9,443 nucleotides of DNA from Candidatus Dormiibacterota bacterium (GTDB taxonomy: Bacteria > Chloroflexota > Dormibacteria > Aeolococcales > Aeolococcaceae): positions 4,538 to 13,980 of the forward strand of contig PMYJ01000230.1 of the NCBI GenBank assembly GCA_003170875.1, in the 5' to 3' direction. This document shows positions 1-5,711 of the stretch, piece after piece. Under the pieces are notes generated by a model. That model had not been told where the DNA came from. It worked only from the letters and a program-made list of their open reading frames with translations, and made no database searches. The position numbers and the translations under genes were made by a program. Numbering within the stretch: the stretch's first letter is position 1; each line of letters starts with the position of its first letter.

Positions 1-41
1 GCGGGTAGGATCAATTGATTCAGCCTCGACTCACGCCCATC

Positions 42-49
42 GGGGGAGG
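42..49 (+). promoter_or_regulatory. Ribosome binding site deciding the esterase start
   Basis: GGGGGAGG lies 4 bases before the ATG at 54. It makes that ATG the start rather than the in-frame TTG at position 15, which has no comparable site in view. Confidence 0.6.
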
Positions 50-53
50 CCAG

Positions 54-1133
54 ATGTCCGATCCAGAGTCCGGCAAGGGGGGAGCCCCTGCGGTCGGTGC
101 TCCCTGGCGGCGCGCCCACGGGGGCCGCTTCGAGCAGTCGGTGATCGAGAGCGCAGCCCTGCGGAACAATCCGCTCGGCGACCCCTTCGTACGGCCGATC
201 GAGGTCTACCTGCCCCCCGGCTACGACGACCACCCCGAGAAGCGCTACCCCTCCGTCTACATGATCCAGGGGTACACCGGCCAGCTCGACATGTGGCATG
301 GGCGGAGCGCATTCCGCCCCAACTTCCCCGAGCTCTGTGACGCCCTCTTCAGCGGCGAGGACGCCCCGCCCCCGGTGGTGGTGGTGTTCGTCGACTGCTG
401 GACCTCGGTGGGAGGCAGCCAGTTCCTGGACTCGCCGGCGATCGGCATGTACCACACCCACCTCTGCGAGGAGGTGGTGCCCTGGGTGGACGGCCGGTAT
501 CGGACCCTCCCCGCCGCCGCCCACCGCGGCATCGCGGGCAAGTCGAGCGGCGGGTACGGCGCCATGGTCACCTGCATGCTCCGGCCCGACCTCTTCGGGG
601 GGATGGCCGACCACGCCGGCGACGCCATCTTCGAGAACTGCTACCTGCCCGACTTCCGCAAGTGCGCCCGGGTGCTGCGCGACCGCTACGAGGGCAGCTA
701 CGACCGCTTCTGGGCGGACTTCCGCTCCCGGCCGGCGATGAGCCGGGACGGCGACGGCGAGCTGACCAACGCCTGGGCGATGGCCGCCGCCTACTCCGCC
801 GATTCCGACGGCACCGTCCGGCTGCCCTTCGACACCGCCACCGGCATGCTGATCCCCGAGGTGTGGGAGCAGTGGCTGCAGTGGGACCCGGTGCGCATGG
901 CCCCCCGGTACGCCGACGCGCTGCGCTCCCTGCGCGCCATCTTCATCGACGGCGGCCGCAGCGACGAGTGGTACCTCGACCTCGGAGGCGAGGGCTTCCG
1001 GCGGGCGCTGGAGCAGATCGGGGTGACCGACGTCCGGTTCGAACTCTTCGAGGGCGGCCACATGTCGATCGAGTACCGGTACCCGATCGCGCTGCGCTAC
1101 CTCGCCGAGCGTCTCTCGCCCGCCGTCCGCTGA
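54..1133 (+). CDS. Alpha/beta-hydrolase, putative esterase (esterase D / enterochelin-esterase-like)
   Basis: A 359-residue serine hydrolase of the putative-esterase (esterase D-like) fold; its ester substrate cannot be told from sequence. The N-terminal part contains the family phrase VYLPPGYDD followed by YPSVYMIQGYTG, the usual first strands and oxyanion region. The nucleophile elbow is GKSSGG, with the likely catalytic Ser164. The acid is probably Asp304 in GGRSDEWYLDLGG, and the base is His336 in FEGGHMSIEY, so the triad looks intact and in order. There is no signal peptide or membrane segment, so the protein is probably cytoplasmic. The ATG at 54 is preferred over an in-frame TTG at 15 because a strong GGGGGAGG ribosome site lies 4 bases upstream. 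The gene converges on the next gene with a 33-base gap. The family call is firm; the specific function is unknown. A polyhydroxyalkanoate- or siderophore-type esterase is possible but has no contextual support. Confidence 0.85.
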   Translation: MSDPESGKGGAPAVGAPWRRAHGGRFEQSVIESAALRNNPLGDPFVRPIEVYLPPGYDDHPEKRYPSVYMIQGYTGQLDMWHGRSAFRPNFPELCDALFSGEDAPPPVVVVFVDCWTSVGGSQFLDSPAIGMYHTHLCEEVVPWVDGRYRTLPAAAHRGIAGKSSGGYGAMVTCMLRPDLFGGMADHAGDAIFENCYLPDFRKCARVLRDRYEGSYDRFWADFRSRPAMSRDGDGELTNAWAMAAAYSADSDGTVRLPFDTATGMLIPEVWEQWLQWDPVRMAPRYADALRSLRAIFIDGGRSDEWYLDLGGEGFRRALEQIGVTDVRFELFEGGHMSIEYRYPIALRYLAERLSPAVR

Positions 1134-1166
1134 GCCGGGCTGCCCACGCCGGGTGCGGCGGGGGTT

Positions 1167-1652
1167 TCAGCTGGCCTTGTACCCGAAGCGGCGGAGCATC
1201 TCCTTGCGCTCGGCGATCTCGGCCTCGCCCTCGATGCCGCGGCTGCGCACACCGTCGGCCACCCCGAGGATGGCCCGGCCATGGTCGGTCTCGGCGACGA
1301 TGACCTCCACCGCGTTGGCGGTGGCGCAGTAGATGCCGCAGACCTCCTGGACCGCCCGCACCGCCGGGAGCACGTTGATCGGGAAGGCGTTGCCGAGCAG
1401 GATGAGGAAGGCGTGGCCGGTGCCCAGCTTCATCATGGTGGCGCGGGCCAGGTCGGTGAGCTCGTCGTCGGTGCCGCTCCAGCGGACCAGCGCCGGCCCG
1501 GAGGCCTCGCAGAAGGCGAGCCCGAACTTGATCCCGGGCACGGCTCCCACCAGCGCCTCGTGGAGATCCTCCACCGTCTTGATGAAGGTGCTCTGGCCGA
1601 GGATGAGGTTGACGTCCTCGGGCTTGTGGATGGCGACCGAGGTGATCTCCAT
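1167..1652 (-). CDS. Adenosine-specific kinase family protein (DUF355)
   Basis: A 161-residue protein recognised as the small adenosine-specific-kinase family (formerly DUF355, Pfam Adenosine_kin), best known from archaea and scattered bacteria. Family-typical stretches run along the whole length: MEITSVAIHKPEDVNLILGQ at the start, FIKTVEDLHEALV, KFGLAFCEASGPALVRWSGT, NAFPINVLPAVRAV, EVCGIYCATANAVEVIVAET, GRAILGVADG and a C-terminal GYK. It has the family's normal full length. The start is the ATG at 1652, with an AGGAG ribosome site 6 bases upstream; the reading frame stays open further upstream but without any family similarity. The gene stands alone, divergent from the glycosyltransferase gene and sharing a spacer with an operator-like repeat. 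The nucleoside-kinase activity is a family annotation resting on few proteins, so the true cellular role is uncertain. Confidence 0.88.
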   Translation of the reverse strand: MEITSVAIHKPEDVNLILGQSTFIKTVEDLHEALVGAVPGIKFGLAFCEASGPALVRWSGTDDELTDLARATMMKLGTGHAFLILLGNAFPINVLPAVRAVQEVCGIYCATANAVEVIVAETDHGRAILGVADGVRSRGIEGEAEIAERKEMLRRFGYKAS

Positions 1653-1658
1653 GGGCGA

Positions 1659-1663
1659 CTCCT
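1659..1663 (-). promoter_or_regulatory. Ribosome binding site of the adenosine-specific-kinase family gene
   Basis: AGGAG on the minus strand, 6 bases before the ATG at 1652. It fixes the start at the family-conserved MEITSV and argues against the longer upstream open frame. Confidence 0.6.
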
Positions 1664-1784
1664 GACATCGCGGAGGGACGGCCCGGCGGGGACCGCGCGG
1701 CTGAGACGGCCTGGCGGGCACTCTAGCGCTGCGAGGGGCGCGGGTACGTGTGGCAGCGGAGCAGGTTACTTCTCGTTCCAATTT

Positions 1785-1813
1785 ACTTCGTGACGAAATA
1801 TTCGTGACGAAGT
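1785..1813. promoter_or_regulatory. Operator-like tandem palindromes (two copies of TTCGTGACGAA)
   Basis: Two identical 11-base copies of TTCGTGACGAA sit at 1787-1797 and 1801-1811, separated by ATA. Each copy is a perfect 5-bp inverted repeat (TTCGT/ACGAA) around a central G. The whole 29-base block is also symmetric: 12 of 14 arm positions pair about position 1799, the exceptions being the two central G bases and the A/A pair next to the centre. The 14-bp period does not match a helical turn, but the two dyads could bind two dimers or one tetramer. The location, in an AT-rich patch between divergent genes, is where a transcription factor would act. I cannot assign a regulator family and no regulator gene lies in the window. 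Confidence 0.6.
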
Positions 1814-2000
1814 GTTTTTCACACAGAGGGGCGCGGGGAGCCGCGAGCCTCGGCGGGACGTCGCGGAGGAGCAGCGACAAAAAGGGAACCGCAAGGATCG
1901 GGGGCGAGAATGCAACCGAGGTCTCGGGTCGGCGCGGGAGCGGAATGGTTGAGGACCGGCAGCACCGCACCGTATCGGTCTGTCCACCTCGCCCGTTCTA

Positions 2001-2840
2001 ATGAACAGAGTGCTCGAGACCCCACCGGTGGAGCCGGTCGACCGGCTCCAACCCGATCCGGCCGCGACGGCAGTCGCCACGCCCGAGGGCGCTGCTGCTG
2101 CGCCCGAGATCCCGCCGCGCCCATCGCCGGCGCCGGGCCGGCTGCGGTCGCCACGATGGAGATACCTGCTCCGGAGCGTGCTGGCGCTCCTCCTCATCGC
2201 CGGGACTCTCCTTGCGGGAGCCGAGATGGCCACCCCGACGGTCACCGGGGCTCCGGCGCTGGTCGCCGCCATCGACCGGGAGCACGGCTCAGTACCGGTC
2301 CCGGCCGAGCCATCCTGGCCCGTTTCCGAGGCCATCGTCGCGGCGGAGGACGGCACCTTCTACAGCAACGACGGGATCAACGTGGCCGGGGTCGGCCGGG
2401 CGCTCTGGGGATGGTTCACCGGAGTGGACGAGGGCGGCAGCACCATCACCGAGCAGCTCGCCAAGGTGCTCTACACCGGCGGCCGGACCGGGGTCCCGGA
2501 CCGGGTCGCGCAGGTCGCGCTCGCCCTCAAGCTGGACGGCCATTACACCAAGCCGGCCATCCTCAGCATGTACCTGAGCGCCATCTACTTCGGGAACGGC
2601 TACTACGGGGTGCTCGCCGCCAGCGAGGGGTACTTCGGTCTCCCCCCGGATCAGCTGAGCTGGGCCCAGGCGTCGCTCCTCGCCGGGCTCCCCCAGGCAC
2701 CAAGCCTGCTCGACCCCCTCCAGCACCTGGCGCTCGCCCGGCAACGTCAGTCCTACGTCCTCGACCGGCTGGTCACGACCGGGGTGCTCAGCCGGACCCA
2801 GGCGGCGGCCGCCGCGGGCGCGCCCCTCGACCTCCGCTGA
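2001..2840 (+). CDS. Monofunctional GT51 peptidoglycan glycosyltransferase-like membrane protein
   Basis: A 279-residue protein with a Pro/Ala-rich cytoplasmic N-terminus (about 1-50), one membrane segment (about 55-73), and an extracytoplasmic GT51 domain. That domain normally polymerises lipid II into glycan strands. No penicillin-binding transpeptidase domain follows, so it is of the monofunctional type. Motif 1 reads EDGTFYSNDG (116-125) with the catalytic Glu116 kept; motif 2 reads GGSTITEQLAK (145-155). The region LALKLDGHYTK, MYLSAIYFGNGYYG and AQASLLAGLPQAPS is strongly family-like. Several usually conserved residues differ: Asn123 for the motif 1 His, Glu151 for the first Gln of the QQ pair, Val156 for Asn after the motif 2 Lys, and Gln171 where the motif 3 (RKxxE) Glu aligns. 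Activity may therefore be altered. The ATG at 2001 has no clear ribosome site; it is chosen because it precedes the basic cytoplasmic segment and the membrane helix. The family call is secure, but in vivo activity is uncertain. Confidence 0.87.
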   Translation: MNRVLETPPVEPVDRLQPDPAATAVATPEGAAAAPEIPPRPSPAPGRLRSPRWRYLLRSVLALLLIAGTLLAGAEMATPTVTGAPALVAAIDREHGSVPVPAEPSWPVSEAIVAAEDGTFYSNDGINVAGVGRALWGWFTGVDEGGSTITEQLAKVLYTGGRTGVPDRVAQVALALKLDGHYTKPAILSMYLSAIYFGNGYYGVLAASEGYFGLPPDQLSWAQASLLAGLPQAPSLLDPLQHLALARQRQSYVLDRLVTTGVLSRTQAAAAAGAPLDLR

Positions 2841-2869
2841 GCGCAACCGCCGGTCGCCCTCGCTCAGCG
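2835..2869 (+). terminator. Inverted repeat at the end of the glycosyltransferase gene, possible terminator
   Basis: CGCTGAGCG (2835-2843) pairs perfectly with CGCTCAGCG (2861-2869) across a 17-base loop, and the left arm contains the TGA stop codon. A GC-rich 9-bp hairpin at a gene end fits transcription termination or mRNA 3'-end protection. No T-run follows, so it is not a textbook intrinsic terminator. Confidence 0.4.
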
Positions 2870-2986
2870 CACTCCATCCGGGACGGGTCAGGGGGCGCGG
2901 TTCGGACAGCCGGGCCGAGTGGCAAAGCGGGGCGGTCAGCCAGTGCATAGAATTCGCAGCGTCCCCATAGTCCGGCTGCCACCCCG

Positions 2987-2992
2987 AAGGAG
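2987..2992 (+). promoter_or_regulatory. Ribosome binding site of pspA
   Basis: AAGGAG lies 7 bases before the ATG at 3000. It fixes the PspA start at the amphipathic helix MSVFRRF and excludes an in-frame upstream start at 2919, which would add 27 unrelated residues. Confidence 0.75.
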
Positions 2993-2999
2993 ACCCTCA

Positions 3000-4025
3000 A
3001 TGAGCGTGTTCCGGCGCTTCAGCAACATCGTCCAGCAGAAGTCCAACGCCGCCCTGGACAAGATGGAGGACCCGTCCCAGGCGATCGACCTCTCGTACCA
3101 GCAGCTCCTGGAGCAGCAGCAGAAGCTCCGGACCGCCCTGGTCGAGGCGACCACCGGCCAGAAGCGGGTCGAGAACCAGGCCAAGACGATGGACGCCCGG
3201 ATCGTGTCGCTGAACGACGCCGCCCAGAAGGCTGTCACGGCCGGCAAGGATGACCTGGCCACCCAGGCGCTGACCCAGGCCGAGGTGCTCCAGCAGCAGC
3301 GGCAGGCACTGAACCCCCAGATCGAGACGCTCCGCGCCCAGGTCGAGAAGCTGCAGGTGGCGCTCCAGAAGTACCAGGCCAAGGTGCAGTCGTTCGCCAC
3401 CCAGCGGGAGTCGCTCAAGGCCTCGTACGAGGCGGCCAAGGCGACCAGCACGGCCGGGGACACCCTGGCCGGCATTGGCGAGCACACGAGCGACGCGGCG
3501 ATGATGATGCAGCGCGCCCAGGACAAGATCGCCCGCACCCAGGCACACGCCGACGCCGTCGACGCCCTGCTGGAGAGCGGCACCCTGGACACGCCGCTGC
3601 TCACCGGTGGCACCTCCACCCTCGAGGACCAGATCAGCGCCACCGTGGTGGACAGCAGCGTGCAGGCCAAGCTGGCCGCGATGAAGCAGCAGGCGGCGCT
3701 GCCCGCCCCGGCCGCCGCGGCCCCCGCGGCGATCAGCGCGCAGGGCATCGTGGTCCGCATCCACGGCGATGACCAGTACCGCCTGGAGGCGTCGCTCCAG
3801 TCCGACCTGGACATGTACGACCATCGGCTGGTCGCCGCGGTCGAGGCCAACGACGACGACGCGTACCACTCCGTCCTCCGGGAGGTCACCGCGTTCGTCA
3901 AGGCGAAGGGGGTCGTCCTCGGGGGCGCGGACGTCACCAAGAGCGCCATCATCCTGCCGAGCGACGACATGCCCCTCGACGAGATGGCCGGCATTCTCCA
4001 TCCCGCCGACGGCTCGGCCGCCTAG
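3000..4025 (+). CDS. pspA: PspA/IM30 envelope-stress protein with fused C-terminal PspAA-like domain
   Basis: A 341-residue member of the PspA/IM30/Vipp1 (ESCRT-III-like) family, which assembles on the inner face of the cell membrane and protects it during envelope stress. Residues 1-24 form the membrane-binding amphipathic helix and its hinge (MSVFRRFSNIVQQ, then LDKMEDP). Residues about 25-225 are a long Gln/Ala-rich coiled coil. An Ala/Pro linker (about 231-248) leads to a compact domain at about 249-334, starting GIVVRIHGDDQYRLE, continuing LVAAVEANDDDAYHSVL, and ending with SAIILPSDDMPLDEMAGIL. That tail matches my knowledge of PspAA, a PspA-associated protein that is commonly a separate neighbouring gene. 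The start is set by a strong AAGGAG site. A -10-like TAGAAT at 2948-2953 lacks a convincing -35. ftcD follows after 18 bases, suggesting co-transcription. The PspA call is secure; the PspAA assignment is good but made from memory of the family. Confidence 0.9.
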   Translation: MSVFRRFSNIVQQKSNAALDKMEDPSQAIDLSYQQLLEQQQKLRTALVEATTGQKRVENQAKTMDARIVSLNDAAQKAVTAGKDDLATQALTQAEVLQQQRQALNPQIETLRAQVEKLQVALQKYQAKVQSFATQRESLKASYEAAKATSTAGDTLAGIGEHTSDAAMMMQRAQDKIARTQAHADAVDALLESGTLDTPLLTGGTSTLEDQISATVVDSSVQAKLAAMKQQAALPAPAAAAPAAISAQGIVVRIHGDDQYRLEASLQSDLDMYDHRLVAAVEANDDDAYHSVLREVTAFVKAKGVVLGGADVTKSAIILPSDDMPLDEMAGILHPADGSAA

Positions 4026-4043
4026 CCGCTCCCGGTCACGCCG

Positions 4044-5681
4044 ATGAGCGGAGCCGTAGCGGTGGCACCGGAACCGCTGGTGTTGGTGGTGCCCAACTTC
4101 AGCGAGGGCCGCCGGGCCGAGGTGATGGACGCCATCGTGGCAGCGATGACGTCCGTCCCCGGCATCACGCTGCTCAATCGCCAGTCGGACCCCGACCACA
4201 ACCGGCTGGACACCACCCTGATCGGCTCGCCGGAGGCCGCCCGCGGCGCGGCGATGGCGGGAGCCGCCAAGGCCGTCGAGCTGATCGACATGGAGCAGCA
4301 GCACGGCAGCCATCCCCGCATGGGGGCGGTCGACGTGATCCCCTTCATCCCCATCCGAGGGGTGACGATGGACGACTGCGTCGAGTTGGCGCGGAGCGTC
4401 GCCCGCGAGCTCGCCGAGACCCTCTCGCTCCCGGTCTACCTGTACGAGCGCGCCGCCGCGACCCCCGAGCGGGCCAGCCTGGCCGACGTCCGCCGCGGCG
4501 AGTACGAGGGCCTCCGGGCGGATGTGGCCGAGGGACGGCGGCTGCCGGACATGGGCCCCCACCAGCTCGGTAAGGCCGGAGCCACCGCGGTGGGGGCGCG
4601 GCCACCGCTGGTCGCCTTCAACGTCTACCTGAGCGGCAGCGACGAGCGCGCCGCCAAGGAGGTGGCCAAGCGGGTGCGGGAGCGGTCCGGTGGCCTGGTG
4701 CACGTCCGCGCCATCGGCTTCGCGGTGCCGGAGCGCGCCTGCGTCCAGGTGTCGATGAACCTGCTCGATCCGCTGGCCACACCGCCGTACCGAGCCCTCG
4801 AATTGGTCCGGCTGGAGGGTGCCCGTTTCGGCATGCGGGTGCTGGACACCGAGATCGTCGGGCTCATCCCCCAGGCGGCACTCGCGGAGTCCGCCGCCCA
4901 CTACCTGCAGCTCCGCGGCTTCAAGCCTGACGCCCAGGTGATCGAGACCCTGGTGGCCCGCCACGGGAGTGGGGCCGCAGCCGCCGAGACGCCGGCGGCA
5001 CCGCCGGAAGCGGACGGAGGCGCCCCCTCCTCAGCTCCGGGCAGCGGCATCGGGGCGATGACGGTGGATGGCTTTCTGGAGGCCCTCGCCTCGGAGCGAC
5101 CGACTCCCGGCGGGGGTGCGGCGGCGGCCATGGCCGGTGCCGCGGGCGCGGCGCTGCTCGCCATGGTGGCGCGGCTGACCAGCGGACGGAAGGGCTATGA
5201 GGCTCTGGAGGGCCGCATGGCCGAGGTGGCCGCCCTGGCCGACGCGGAGCGCGCTGTCCTGACCGCTCTCGCCGACCGGGACGCGGCCGCCTTCGATGCG
5301 GTGATGACGACGCACCGCCAGCCCCGCCGCACGGACGGGGAGCGGGCTGCCCGCACCGCGGCGGTGCAGTCGGCGCTGACCGGGGCGGCGGAGGTGCCAC
5401 TGGAGGTCGCCCGCCGCGCGGCGGCCCTCCTGCCCACCGCCCGGGAGCTGGTCGAGACGGGCAACGCCAATGCGGTCTCCGACGCCTACTCGGCCGGCCA
5501 GCTGCTCCACGCCGCGGTTGCCGGCGGCCTGGCCAACGTCAGCGTGAACCTCGCCGCGATGAGCGAATCGTCACGCACCGACGTGCTGCGGAGCGATGCG
5601 CAGCGGGTGCGGAGGGGAGCAGCGACGCAGCTCGCCGCGGTGGAGGCGGCGTTCACGTCGCGCCTCTCCAGCACAGCCTGA
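4044..5681 (+). CDS. ftcD: Bifunctional glutamate formimidoyltransferase / formimidoyl-THF cyclodeaminase
   Basis: A 545-residue fusion, close to the length of vertebrate FTCD. The N-terminal formiminotransferase part (about 12-305) moves the formimino group of N-formiminoglutamate to tetrahydrofolate, releasing glutamate. It shows VPNFSEGRR (16-24), the active-site region HGSHPRMGAVDVIPFIPI with the probable catalytic His90, the loop GPHQLGKAGATAVGARPPLVAFN (split by position 171-193), and the second subdomain from about 195. An Ala/Pro/Gly linker spans about 308-338. The C-terminal cyclodeaminase (about 339-545) forms 5,10-methenyl-THF plus ammonia, and shows FLEALASERPTPGGGAAAA, then LTSGRKGYE, DRDAAAFDAVM and GNANAVSDAYSAGQLL. 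Channelling between the domains is known for the vertebrate enzyme and is inferred here. No good ribosome site precedes the ATG at 4044, so translation may depend on coupling to pspA 18 bases upstream. It belongs to the histidine-degradation route together with hutU at the right end of the window. Confidence 0.93.
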   Translation: MSGAVAVAPEPLVLVVPNFSEGRRAEVMDAIVAAMTSVPGITLLNRQSDPDHNRLDTTLIGSPEAARGAAMAGAAKAVELIDMEQQHGSHPRMGAVDVIPFIPIRGVTMDDCVELARSVARELAETLSLPVYLYERAAATPERASLADVRRGEYEGLRADVAEGRRLPDMGPHQLGKAGATAVGARPPLVAFNVYLSGSDERAAKEVAKRVRERSGGLVHVRAIGFAVPERACVQVSMNLLDPLATPPYRALELVRLEGARFGMRVLDTEIVGLIPQAALAESAAHYLQLRGFKPDAQVIETLVARHGSGAAAAETPAAPPEADGGAPSSAPGSGIGAMTVDGFLEALASERPTPGGGAAAAMAGAAGAALLAMVARLTSGRKGYEALEGRMAEVAALADAERAVLTALADRDAAAFDAVMTTHRQPRRTDGERAARTAAVQSALTGAAEVPLEVARRAAALLPTARELVETGNANAVSDAYSAGQLLHAAVAGGLANVSVNLAAMSESSRTDVLRSDAQRVRRGAATQLAAVEAAFTSRLSSTA

Positions 5682-5711
5682 GGCGCCTGACGAGACAGCT
5701 CAGAGGGCGCC
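5682..5711. terminator. Imperfect inverted repeat between convergent gene ends
   Basis: GGCGCC-TGA (5682-5690) can pair with TCA (5700-5702) and GGCGCC (5706-5711), leaving a 3-base GAG bulge and a 9-base loop. It lies in the 18-base gap between convergent ftcD and the CoA-transferase gene and runs into the latter's stop codon, where a shared bidirectional terminator would be expected. There is no T-run, and GGCGCC is common in DNA of this composition, so support is weak. Confidence 0.25.

Larger units (their letters stand above)
1653..2000. other. Divergent intergenic spacer, 348 bases
   Basis: This is the only long gene-free stretch in the window. It separates the divergent kinase-family gene (-) and glycosyltransferase gene (+) and should hold both promoters. 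Most of it is as GC-rich as the genes, but 1781-1820 is only about 35% GC (14 of 40 bases) and contains the tandem palindromes listed separately. A short inverted repeat, GTGT/ACAC around TTTTC, follows directly at 1812-1824. Open frames crossing the spacer have no recognisable protein features. I find no convincing -35/-10 pair on either strand and no RNA gene. Confidence 0.6.

Noticed and set aside
1134..1166. Terminator in the 33-base convergent gap after the esterase gene
   Set aside because: Only short GC-rich partial pairings are present, with no stable stem of useful length and no T-run.
1653..1970. N-terminal extension of the adenosine-specific-kinase family gene by about 106 residues
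   Set aside because: The extension is Arg/Pro-rich with no family similarity, crosses the operator-like repeat, and ignores the good AGGAG site that serves the ATG at 1652.
1949..1978. Possible sigma-70 promoter for the glycosyltransferase gene: TTGAGG, 18-base spacer, TATCGG
   Set aside because: The -10 matches consensus at only 3 of 6 positions and the -35 at 4 of 6. Chance pairs this good are common, so I do not list it as a feature.
2915..2999. tRNA-like D-arm phrase (GGCCGAGTGGCAAAGC) upstream of pspA
   Set aside because: No acceptor stem, anticodon stem or T-arm can be folded at the right distances, and the stretch carries the pspA leader and ribosome site.
2997..4964. Long 655-codon open frame on the minus strand opposite pspA and ftcD
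   Set aside because: It lies antisense to two well-recognised genes. Its translation is a His/Gly/Leu/Arg-rich low-complexity product typical of GC-rich antisense frames, with no domain.
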